Source: Hexactinellida sp. DTS-2022 (Eukaryota > Porifera > Hexactinellida). Taken from it: 64,000 bases of DNA. The DNA is taken from NCBI GenBank assembly GCA_028753945.1, contig JAPNXP010000005.1:4030001-4094000 (forward strand), read 5' to 3'. Positions 37,770-49,700 of this stretch are shown here, piece by piece (positions within the stretch are counted from its first letter, which is position 1; every line of letters starts with the position of its first letter). The position numbers were made by a program, and so were the translations under genes. The notes beneath the pieces are model-generated. The model was not told where the DNA came from and searched no databases. It saw nothing but the letters and a program-made list of their open reading frames with translations.

Positions 37770-40700
37770 TTTCAGCTGATTTCGTATTGCAAACCTTGTT
37801 ATATATATATAGTAAATGTATATGCATAAATGATATATGTACGTAGTTATATTTAGTTTGGGGTTCGGTTTAGTTATCAACATTTATTTTAAACTAATCG
37901 GATCGTATATTAGACAACGGCGGATTCCTGGAGGGCATGGGTGGGGGCAATTGCCCCTCCAGTTTTTCAACATTAGAATAACTGAAATTAGTTAGTAAAC
38001 AAGAAAGATAATATAATATTATAATTTATTGAAAATTCTAATAGGATGAACGCGTATTAGCTTGCATGGACAAATTGTAGTTTTAGTATGTGTCAGGGCT
38101 GTATCAACTCATTTTGAGTTGGTAAAAAAACTCATTTCCTCGGAACCAACTCATTCATTTATATTGTACCAACTCATTCAACTCATTCATTTGGATGTAA
38201 CCAACTCATTCAACTCATTCAATTTATCCAGTTTTATGCAACCAACTCATTTCAACTCATTTCAACTGATTCAACTGATTCAACTGATTCAACTGATTCA
38301 ACTCATTTCAACTCATTTTAAAACTCGTTCAACTCGACTCATTTAATTACACATTCAAATGCATGTAACTCACATGCAATTAACTCATTAAAAAAATTGT
38401 ATACATATGCGATGCAAGCCACTTGCTAAAAAACTTGCTTCAGACTATTTTCATGATTTCGAGTATTTTTCGAGTATTGAGATGGGATCTGCATCTCACT
38501 ATGGGTTGACGCAAATACTACTTATGCCACATGGCAGGACAATTATTGTCTATGATATATATTTTAACCAATTTTAGAAATGAGTTGGTTCAAACCAACT
38601 CATTTCTAAATGAGTTGATTCAACCAACTCATTTCTAAAATGAGTTGAACTCATTTCAACTCATTCAAGTGAGCTATCAACTCATTCAACTCATTCATTT
38701 AGACCACTACCAACTCATTCAACTCATTCAGAAAAATGAGTTGATTTTGCCAACTCAAAATGAGTTGATACAGCCCTGGTATGTGTACTATGTAGTATTC
38801 TATAATGGAATCAAAAAGGATCTCTGATAAGTTCAATTTTGACCACCCCAGAATTTTTTAAAGAATCTGCCTCTGTAGTAGACATGTTCAGACTGTTGGG
38901 ATAGTACATTACAATAAATTGGAAGATGCCTGGAGCAGAAAGAAATATTATCTAAATAACATAAATGTAATGAAAAAGGTCTAAATGACAAAAAGGCAGA
39001 GTTGTGGATTTGATTGATATTTAATTCAAATCCAAATCAAATCAAATCAAATCCAAATCAAATCCATCCAAATCAAATCCAAATCTAATTCAATCCAAAT
39101 CAAATCCATCCAAATCAAATCAAATACAAATCAAATCCATCCAAATCAAATCCAAATCAAATCCAAATCAAATCCATCTAAATCAAATCCAAATACAGAT
39201 GCCGGTTATAAGCAAGCTGTGGTACACTAATAAATTTCAGGGTTTCGTGTGGAGTAAGGGTTCCCATGGCAACCCTGTGGGCCGTGGCGGCGGGTAATAA
39301 TAGATTATAGTTTCAATAATTATGCGACAGTGTACTTTATGATATAGAAAGATCATAGCAACAGATGAATACGTACGTATAGCTAAATTAAATTTTAAAA
39401 AGGATTTGACTCAAACATTAAATCAAATCCAAATCAAATCAAATAATAGTCAATCAAATCCAAATCAAATCAAATCATTTTCCTTTTAAAATGCATCAAA
39501 TCCATCCAAATCAAATCCAAATCAAATCCAAATCAAATCAAATCAAATCAAATCCACAACTCTGCAAAAAGGTATAGAAATATAAATTAAAATGAACCAA
39601 AATTAGTTATTGAAAAGAATTATTGTTGAACTGTATGAATTGTATATGCTCAATATATTACTGATAGTACTACTAAGTTATCAAGAACGAGTTAAAATCA
39701 GACGGTATAACAGTATCCATGGTATAGCTATAGTAATGCGTTAAAATCAGACTAAGCAGTATCTAAAATGCTTAATTAAAGATTATAACATGGTAGAAGA
39801 AAAAATAAAATTTGAATATACAAACCAATCCCTGGTCCAAAAAAAGTGACTGCCATTGTCTATTGTATGGAATGCTATGATATAATGTTTCATTTCACAG
39901 ATATCTGGACTAGAAAAAGGTTTATCGGAGAGTTAGAGGAATAATATTTGCGAAACGTCCCGATTACTCAAGTGATATACTGATATCCGGTCAATCGAGA
40001 CTAATTGTTTGGAGAAGAATAAGAAGTAGAGTATATCACGGTTATAACGTGACCTGGAACCTAGGTTAGTTCGGGTTGGTACGTATCAATGTTTTAATCA
40101 AGTAGGAATATAAAATGGCTGTATTTAAATGGAGGGTAAACACGCTTAATACTCAAACGGATCAAACGGATAGTCTATAACTTATAACAGAGTTCACTAC
40201 ACTTTGTTTGGTTAAATTAATATTCAAACCCGATAGGAAAACATGGATTGCAATTTGTACTGTACAGTCAACGGACAAATTATTCAATCACATCATTTTC
40301 CAATGGCCATATTATCTCTGTTTCCAGTATATATATGTACTTAAAATGTTCCGAATCTCTGAAGCATACAGTCAATCAAAAAAGATCTAAAAAATATTTT
40401 ATGATTTTCCATTTTTGGTAATAAGCTTATTAAAACTGACACCTCAATTATCAGTAAATTCTATCAGTTATTTACCACTAATTTTTATAATGTATTTGAT
40501 TTAAGGTACAAATTTTTCATAGAATACAAGTTCGTCATTAATTTACTCCTAGTAAACCTATGCTATATAGATTTGTTCATGGATTTCGAACACTTTTCTG
40601 ACATGGTTTAAACCCTTAATAGTGATGATGACATGACAAAAATATCTAGAATTACAGTTTCGCCGACAGCATTTTCCTTTGGAGACACTATCAAACAACC

Positions 40701-43700
40701 AACCAGAAAAATATAGTGCTGTTTCATGCTACTTTAACTCTTATGCTATTTTAACACAAACCTTGGATGTACAACATCTATGCCTGTTTTACTCATCGTT
40801 AACTTGATCTCATCACTGTTAATCCGTTATAAGGCTTCATCATAATGTATTGATCCAATATAAGGTTTCATCTATGTACTGTTGACTTGTTAAAACCAAT
40901 GAATTACATTATTTATGTACATATCTATTTATTGCATCATTATTTTATTATTCGCTTGATCTATTTTTCCAAACCTTTCGTTAACCAATGGATATCGAGT
41001 TTCAGAAAGGATTGCTCGAATACTTGATTGACAAGAAAATTCCAGCTAGTATTCTTGAAAATTCCTCTCGATTTTCTATTGGCAATTTCAAAAGCATGAG
41101 CAAGAATTATACGATTGTGGAAGGAGCACTTCGTAAGGTATATGCATTTCTTTATTTTATATAAGCTCTATACACGTGTATAGTATATATAAATATATAA
41201 GCTCTATAAAAATATAGCTTGTTATCCTAATTATAAGATAATAAACGATGTTTGAATTTCCAATTGAAATTGCTAAAGTTGGCTAAATAAAATGTAGTTG
41301 TGAGAGGCACATGATTTTAATTAATTAAACCGTGTGCCTGTCACAGACTCATAGACACTAGGATACCACTTTTCTCCCTTCATAATAGGTAGTAAATAAT
41401 TCGATTAAAATCAGCTCGCAAAACTAGGACACATTTTAAGAGACGCCAGGGTTCTTGCCTTGTGAGCTTCTACTGTAATATACAGCTAGATTATTTGTAT
41501 TAAATTGCTCTACTGAAATTTGTAGATTGTGAAAAACAAACAGGAAGAAACCATCAAGTTGTTACAGTATCCTACGAAAAACGAACTTCCGGAATTGTTA
41601 AAAAAGTATCACGACGTTTCTGGTCATGATGGCTTATTAATTAACGCCACTTAAAAAATAATTTCAAGGGAATGCTACTGGAAGGGGATGTCGCAGGATG
41701 TAAAGGATTATGTGAGTGTAGTTTTTCGTACTTCCTCATGACCTTAGCAAGGCTCGTTTATTGTGTTAATATTTTACGGAGTACTTAGAAAATATTTGCT
41801 ATTAACCTGCTTAATAATATACTTATTACTGAAAGGTGATTAGAATTGCAATTGTTCCCCGACAAAAATTCTGAATAACTTTTATATGCTTTTTAATAAA
41901 TATTCTGTAGACTTTACAATACTCTTTTATTAATTTAATCATTTTTCATTTGACAGGTGAGATTCACTGAGAAATTGTCATTATTGGCAAGTAGAAGCTT
42001 CAGTTCCACGTAATGAGAATAGGGAACTGCAACCAATTCCTCCATCCAGTCGCCCCTGGAAACACCTGGGAATTGATTTAATTTCTGATTTTGGTGCAGT
42101 GCATGATGACTTCAAGCACATATTAGTAACAGTGTGTTATTTAAGCAAGTTCGTTTGCGCACGACCTTGAAAACCAAGAAAAGTAGTGAAGTTATTTTAA
42201 ATTTGAAAGATATTTTTGTTATATATGGCCAACCAGAAACATTACAACATGACCAAGGTCCAGAATTTACTAGTATTAGTAAGGTAAAACCATATTATAG
42301 AGATCTGATTAACTGTGCTAATTCTTACCCTTGAACAACTTATCTTACTGGAATATCCTTATGAAAAGACCAAAATTATAGCCTTATTTTATTTTATTAT
42401 TATTTTAATACTAAAATGCTAGGTGATCGTATAATTGATTTGTGTTGAATTATAATATTGCTCCAACCTGGCTTACATCCATACTAATTTTCTCGCCGCG
42501 CCTAGATTTAGTTTGCGCTCGCTCAGACGCGCCTAAATAGCTCATTTTGTATTAAGTCTATGGGAGCATCTCTCGATTTTCGCCGCGCCTAGAAAAATTT
42601 TCTTCCAAATTTATTGCATATGCCTGGATGAAACCCTGGCTCCAACTCAAATCGATTTAATTGTAAACAAGTCTTCTATTAGGAATTCAAGACTTTCGTT
42701 CAAACTCTTAAAATCGACAATCGCTCGACTACCGCGTATCATCCTCAGGCTAACGGCTTTGTCGAAGCTCATAATAAAGTCTTAAAAAGGTAATTTTAGT
42801 AATAATTATACACATAGTTAAATACTTTTTCATATACGTAGTAGTAGTACGTAGTAATTATATTTGCTAGAATATTGACAAAAATTACAGCTCAGTTTGG
42901 ACAAGATTGGACATCAATTATTCAACCTACTGTCTTAAAGATGAATTCCACTCATAAGCGTTCCGTTGGAACAACCCCTTTCAATATCATGTTTGGAAGA
43001 GAATCTCGATATATTAATCTACTTGAGTATATCCAGTTTCCTATTGTCGAAAATTTCGAAATTGAAGACAAACTAGATGATGAACAAACCTCAAATAACT
43101 TTCATGATCGTATGGACAATCAGATTCTAGAATTTAATAAAGAAATGGAAGAATCATGGGAAGCGGCTCGTGAAAGTATCATACGTGAGCAGCTCAAACA
43201 GAAACGAATATTTGATGAAAGGTCCATGAAAAGAGGTAATTATAATATTTTCGAAGATTGAATGACGAAATTGTTATATATTATGCACACTATTTAGGAC
43301 TGAATTTACAGAAGGAGATAAGTTTTTAATTAGAAACATATCAAAATAAAATAAAATACCCGGCACAAAAACTCAACCCAAATATATAGAGCCCTTTATA
43401 GCAGAAAAAGTAACGGAGACATTTGTTTCTTACTCATCTGAAAAATTGGGGAAAAAGAAAGTTTAAAAGGTAGCTGCTCACCTCACTAAAAGATATCTCT
43501 CCCAAACAAAGGTTATTTCTAATTATTACAGACCTTTTAAATAAGTTAGATTTTATATAATTTCTATTGATAGCAACGAAAATCAGATTCATGTGCACTT
43601 TCTAAAGTGAAGAAAAGGTCAAAGCTTAGAAAACAGGTTGATGTGTGGGTATATGGAATAGAAATTGAAGAAGTTCTGCAACAATTAAATATTTTCAAGG

Positions 43701-46700
43701 TTAGATTTAAGTTACCTAAATAAGTAATATATTTATTGTCAAAATTGTATTCCTTTATCCTGTAATAGGATGAATATTTCGAACATTTCAAAAATGGAAA
43801 GTATATTTCAGAGCTTCACGAACAACTTGAAAAAGCTAGACTGGAAAAAGGTTTCTTTGTACCAGATACCTTGCTATATAATTTACTCAAAGATACTGGG
43901 AGAGATGAAACGGTAAGTATACCTAGTCATTTGCATCAAATCATTGATTTTATTTTATGGAAGTAGAGATATTGTATCAACAAATAGTTCGTTCAAGCGC
44001 CAAATCTTGATTGCCCCTCCTTTGATGGTATACATATATATATAGTAGCCGGCCAAAAGTATTTGAACAGCAATAATTTGTAATCCTACATTAAAGCGAT
44101 GCTTCCGCATGTATGTTTAGTTGTTTACATAAATGACATGTCAAGCAATGTTGTGTCAAACTCAATGATTTGAATTATTTTTTGTGTAATATTGTTTCCA
44201 ATCATTTACATAATGCATACCAACTCAATCAAATCAATTAAAAAAATTAAGTATTTTTCAGATCAAAATGAATTGACCCAAGCTTGCCGGGCGGCGGTGG
44301 TGTCAGAGTCGGAGTAGTAAGTCATTGTCATTGCAAGTATAATAAAATATCAAAATTTTTGAATTTACATTTTTATGGTCCTAATAAAATAATTATATAT
44401 TCTAGAGATCAGAAATTTTAAATTCACTAATGGAACTCACTCAGAAGATGTACCCATATTTCGGAATTACTGCAGCGAGTGACTACGTTTTCAAGGTTTT
44501 ATACGGAGTTGTAAGTAATAATTCTATTCATACACAGAAAATTGCTCAAAATTTCCAGATTTTTTTATAGGCACTCGATTATATCTCTTCTACCTTGATT
44601 GGAAATTTTTCAATAAATATGGCAATGGCTGTTCGTTTTCAACATTTGTGCCCTCATCATGATCCCCTATCGCTCCCTTAACTGTTAATTGGCAGAAAGC
44701 GAGATGTTCTCACCTTAAAATTACCTTTAAAGAACAAATCAAGCAGCCAACTAGTTTAAGTGGGTGTAAATTACAGGGATATCTACCCTGCAGTTGGAAA
44801 ACATAGAGAAAGACGGCAATTGTTTATTTCGATGCTTGTCAAAGCTAATATCGGGGTCACAAAAATACTCTCCAAAAATTCGGGGAGAAATATGCAGGTT
44901 TATTGTAAAATATGGGAAGGATGAGTTACAATGGTATTTTAATACGCTAAAAGAAACCCCTCTTAATTATCTAAAAAGGACTCTGATGGATGATGATGGA
45001 ACCTGGGGAACTGAAGTGGAAATATTTGCAGCTTCCGTATACTATAAGCTGATATTTATGTAGCTTCGGAATGTGAAATTGTTGACGAATCTTCTCCTTT
45101 CCGATTTTCTAAACGTTATATCTATTGGAATCGATATAGTGCAACTCCAAGTTGTGATGAAAAACTGGATATCTACATAGCTAATTTCCAAAACCATTAT
45201 GAACCAGTCGTTAGCTTTATTAACAGTGTGTATCCGACTCATGCAAAAAAGACAAAGAAGTTATTAGTATAGATTAATATAATACTTGTGTCTTAATATT
45301 CGACTACTTTTCATATAGTTTGTAATCATAGCATTTTTAGTTTAGATTTAAAATTTGTGCAATTATTAAAATTATATACTCGCTTGTAATTTGCTTTTAT
45401 TGGGATTCAAGAATCAAAATTAACCAGTGTTCCATACTATAGATTGCCCCCTTCCAAAGGTCCAGAAACTTAAATTGAATCGGCGAAAATAGATTGGATA
45501 TACATTAAGTCTGCGTCTGATAAACACTCTAAATTCCACAGTGTATCATGAGCTATGCCTTAAAAGTTAAAACAGGTTTCAGGAATCCAGGTTATGGTTA
45601 TCTTGTCCCAACTATTCTTTAAGTGATAACTTATATAATATCATAAATAATTGGTTTTAAGTTTTAACAGGTAAACAGTACATAGGTGAAACCTTATATT
45701 GGATCAATACATTGTGATGAAGCCATATAACGGATTAACAGTGATAAGATCAAGTTAACGATGAATAAAACTGGCATAAATGTTGTACATCCATGGTTTG
45801 TGTTAAAATAGCATAAGAGTTAAAGTAGCATGAAACAGTGCTGCCAAAGGAACATGCTGTCGGTAGACGCACAGTGGGCATTTAGGTGGAAGTAGGCCAC
45901 TTTTTGTAACCCAAATCACTTAATAATTTATTCCAATGGATTCAGTATACTTTCAAACATAGGAATGCAAATTTTCACTCACATCTAACCATCAAATTGT
46001 TGTTATGGTGATAATTACCTACGTCATCTGAAAAATAGGAATTTAATTTTGCAGTTTATCAAAAAGATTTCTTTGAAATATAATATTTTCACAGTTAGTA
46101 AATAGATTGATTCATTTCAAGTATATTTTATAACTATATTATACGTATATATAACTTCATCAATTTAATTGATTTGAACTCTTTCAACATACTTTGTCTC
46201 TTGGTCTTGACTTTTTCCTATATTTCAGTTTCGGAAACAAATATCATTTAAGCCGCCATCTAAAAAGTGATGGGACTTATAGTGCAGTCTTGTGCAGTGA
46301 AATATGTATTGTTTTGTAAATGTAGGTTATACATATTCTAATATTCAAATTACAAAAGTATTCTACCCCGCACGGAGGCGGACTGAACACTATATTTTAC
46401 AAATACGTAGATATACCACTTCAGTAAATATATAGCATCATGACCAATAGAGAAGCTCTTGAATTTCTCAAAAAGCAACCTTTGTGCATGTGAGAGAAGC
46501 TTCCAATCCAGTAACTTAATGGATTACGATCATTTGGGATCTGACTAATTTCAAACAATTTGGTGTCAATTTGATTAATTAAAGTTTAGTAGGGAGCTGA
46601 GCTATCGGAAAATTAATGGAAATATACTTTTTGCCATACTCAGATGTCAATAATATTGCCAAAACTTCGTTCTACTAGCAATAATAAAACCTAGGTAATG

Positions 46701-49700
46701 TAATATTCAAATAAAAAAATTATAGATGCGCGAAAAGGCTCGACGTGGGTCACTCAATGACTTTGAACCATATATATTAGGATTTTTGAAAAAATGTACC
46801 ATGTTCAAGAAAATTTTGTTAATAAACCTAAAATATAATTTATGACTGAATTATCATGAATTGTCTAGAACTACGTTTAGGAGACTACATAGATCAATTT
46901 TCATAATGTCATTTTAGTTGCAGATACCGATAACTTACAGGTCAATAATACATCATTTGAGTCTATCTAGCATAGTTTTCCTATTTTCACTTATACCCCT
47001 GAAAATGCCCACTGGGCAGCTGTAATTTTAGATTTTTTTATTCTCTAAATTGATCGTTTCCTTTCCACAGATCTTTCTTCTAAAAGAAAACTTTCCTGGC
47101 TAAGTATTTCTTAATTCTTCCTTATGTATTTTTAACATTTTTAACATTCCATTGGCTGCCATGCCCAACAAGTGTTCCGCCTCAGGATGTCTGAGTATTT
47201 CAGAGTGGGAATTTTCAGGGCTGTGAGTGGAAATTGGAAACTATGCTAGATAGACTCTAATGAAGTATTATTGACATATAGGTCATCGGTAGCTGCAAAC
47301 TGAAGTTCATTATCAAGAATTATGTATGTAGTCTCCTAACCGGGATTCTAGACAATTCATGATAATTCAGTCATAAATTATATTTTAAGTTTGTTACCAA
47401 AATTTTATTGTTCTGTGAAGAATAAAATTTTGGTGTTCACCCACAGGGCCGGATTAAGCACACTTCGGGCCCTGTGCGTTAGCTACTGGTCGGGCCCTAA
47501 CTTGGTGCGACTTCAATGATCCCATACTAAAACATCCTTATACTATAATTAAAGTTACACTCTAACTTTGACCCCTATGGGAGATTTGTATTAGCCAAAT
47601 TTTGAAACCCACAAAAAATAAAAAGTATAATAAATAGAGACATTTTCTTTTTGGTTTATTGCTTTCTATCTTATAGGGATTTATGTCTCACAAATAGTGA
47701 ATAATACAAGAAATTTGTTCTCTGCCGTAATTTAACCTTAAATTACAAATACAGTACTATACTAAATCGTCTTATTGATTAACGTGTATATGTAATGTAG
47801 GTAAGTTAGATATACTATTTGGAAATTGAGTTTAATTGTTATGAATAAACAATTCTTATGTAGCTTCACAATTCGACTTAATCCATTAATAAACCAGTTC
47901 GTAGACGAAGTAACAACCACACCAATTAAGAATGAATCCCATAGTAGTCCATGCCCCTGGTAACGGGATGACCAAATATAGACTGGAAGAGGGGCCCACC
48001 GGGCCCCCCAAACAGTCCGGGCCCTGTGCGATCGCACAGTCCGCACGTGCGGTAATCCGCCACTGTTCACCCATGATCATTGATTAAATTTCTTGAACAT
48101 GGTATAATTTTTCAAAAATCCTAATATATATGGTTCAAATCTTTAAGTAACCCACGTCTCGCCTTTTCGCGCATTTTAGAAACATTTTTATTTGAATATA
48201 ACATCACCTAGGTTTTAGAGCAAGTAGAACCCAGTTTTGGTAATATTATGGACATCTGAGTATATCAAAAATTGTTTCCACTAATTTTCCGACAGTTCAG
48301 CTGCCTGCAAAACTTTAGTTCATCAAATTGACAGCGAATTGTTTGATATTAGTCAGATCCTATATGGTCGTAATCCATAAAGTCAATAGACTGGAAACTT
48401 CTCTCACAAAGGTTGCGGTTTGAGAAATTTAAAAGCTTCTTTAATGTTCATGATGCTATATATTTATTGAAGTGGTTTATCTATTTGAAAAATAAAATGT
48501 TTAGTGCGCCTCCGTTCGAGGTAAATACTTTAGTTATTTGAATATTAGTATATAACCTACATTTTAAAACAATAGATTTCACTGCACTATAAGTCCCATC
48601 AGTTTTAGATGGTGGCTTAAGTCATATTTGTTTTCCGAAACTGAAATATAAGAAAAAGTCGAGGCCAAGAGATAAAGTATGTTGAAAGAGTTCAAATCAA
48701 TCAAATTGATGAAGTTATATATACGTATAATATAGTTATAAAATATACTTGAAATGAATCAATCAATTTAATAAGAGTGAAAATAGTATACAGTGGAGCC
48801 TCCCATAACGGACACTCCAAATAGCGGACAACCTCTAAATAACGGACAACCCTCGTGGCACGGATTTATTTATTTAGCATATGTCTAATAGAAAAGCAAC
48901 CTCTAAATAGCGGACAACCTCTAAATAACGGAAAACGGTTCCGGTCCCAAGGTGTCCGTTGTTCAGAGGCTCTACTGTATTGCAATGAAATCTAGTCATT
49001 TTAATAAACTGCAAAATTAAATTCCTATTTTTCAGATGAAGTTGGCAATCATCACCTTAACAACAAATTTGATGGTTAAATGTGAGTGAAAATTTGTATT
49101 CTTATGTTTTAAAGTAGTATACTGAATTCAATGGAAGAAATGATTAAGTGATTTGGGTTACAAAAAAAGTGGCCTATTTCCACCTAAATGCCCACTTTGT
49201 ATTTATGCAGGAGAACCGTATGCTCCAGCGTTTAAGATGCCAAGTGGCCAAGCCGAGCTCGTCAACCGTTGGCTCCAAGGTCCCTGTAGAGATGTCAGAG
49301 ACTTGAAGAATGTGTTTGTATGTTCGAAACTTTTCCTCGAGTAGAAATTCAGACTAATTCTTCAATCCTTCAACCTGATGGATCTATTTACAAGTGCCTG
49401 CTAAGACTAAATTAGACAAAGAAGCGGTGCCAAGCATAGGCGCCAAGCAAGGGGTTCTGGGACCGGCCGCCCTTCCCCCAGGTCTGGAACTGAGAGGAGC
49501 TGGACTCACCTTTAGATGAATACTATATTCGACTTAAACTACGTATATGTAGATGTATTATACGTTCCTAGTCTTCAGTGAAATAAAGGGACGCCGGAAT
49601 TTGGCTAACCCACACAGTAGGAATTTGACCAACGCACGAAGTAGGAATTTGACCAACACATTTTAATATATAGAAAGTCCTAGTTGATTCTATTCAATGT

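Larger units (their letters stand above)
35064..39760. mobile_element. 4.7-kb inverted-repeat element with microsatellite-rich core
   Basis: Left ACTGCTGCGTCTGATTTTAA and right complement. The ends match over about 90 bp and include CCATGGATACTGTTATACCG and CTGATTTTAACTCGTT twice. The interior has no transposase; it holds GCTTCGCG hairpin modules, microsatellites and three hAT-like elements. Related ends flank the P-type palindrome at 56.5-58.9 kb. Confidence 0.6.
27520..39879. mobile_element. Possible 12.4-kb P-type element, heavily filled with insertions
   Basis: CATAGCATTCTATACATAAG at 27520 has an inverted partner ending at 39879. The first ~70 bp match at about four bases in five and include GGACCAGRGATTGGTT on both sides. 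Flanks are ATATAAA and ATATAAT, a 6-of-7 match for a target duplication. About 300 bp inside the left end is a THAP exon pair. Nearly all the remaining length is later insertions. The pairing could be coincidental ends of two family members, but end similarity and flanks favour one element. Confidence 0.55.
40720..45837. mobile_element. Ginger DNA transposon
   Basis: 5,118 bp. TGTTTCATGCTACTTTAACT at the left and its complement at the right; the inverted repeats are ~180 bp with about ten differences. GTGC is duplicated (40716-40719, 45838-45841). TGT-starting termini, a 4-bp duplication, an integrase-like multi-exon transposase and an OTU domain are characters of the Ginger1 group of cut-and-paste transposons related to Gypsy integrases. 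The coding region is on the plus strand and damaged. Confidence 0.93.
40638..47038. repeat. Hairpin repeat copy split by two insertions
   Basis: The left arm (40638-40719, GCCGACAGCATTTTCCTTTG) is interrupted after ATAGTGC by Ginger. The right arm resumes at 45838 (GTGCTGCCAAAGGAACATG) and is interrupted again after TAGACGCA by the CAGTGGGCA element. Its last part (CAGCTGTAATTTTAGATTTT) is at 47017-47037. The three pieces rebuild one diverged hairpin. Confidence 0.8.
47201..49198. mobile_element. CAGTGGGCATTT element, copy 2 (inverted), with two nested MITEs
   Basis: CAGAGTGGGAATTTTCAGGG to CCACCTAAATGCCCACTTT. GTATTT flanks both sides (47195-47200 and 49199-49204), and removing the insert with one flank copy restores the THAP reading frame. 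Carries a hAT-like element (47444-48065) and a TA-target MITE (48791-48977). Confidence 0.8.
47161..49434 (+). pseudogene. P-type transposon 3: THAP finger split by a 2-kb insertion
   Basis: [12 protein letters not shown] (47161-47200) carries the first THAP Cys pair. The frame is cut by the element at 47201-49198 and resumes at 49199 with [26 protein letters not shown] and, where His is expected, Leu (SKLFLE). A stop or shift follows at about 49342, after which [13 protein letters not shown] can be read. Match to transposon 1 is close residue by residue. At 49435 a hAT-like end cuts the rest. The likely right end of this transposon is at 52676-52740. Confidence 0.85.

Noticed and set aside
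37997-38827. Frames rich in [10 protein letters not shown]
   Set aside because: Translation of the CAACTCATT word array of a hAT-like element.
42134-42334. Independent 66-codon gene
   Set aside because: It is the second half of Ginger exon 3 after a frameshift, not a separate gene.
47762-48080. Minus-strand frames of 102 and 64 codons
   Set aside because: Lie across the GC-rich end of the hAT-like element 47444-48065; composition matches the terminal repeat.
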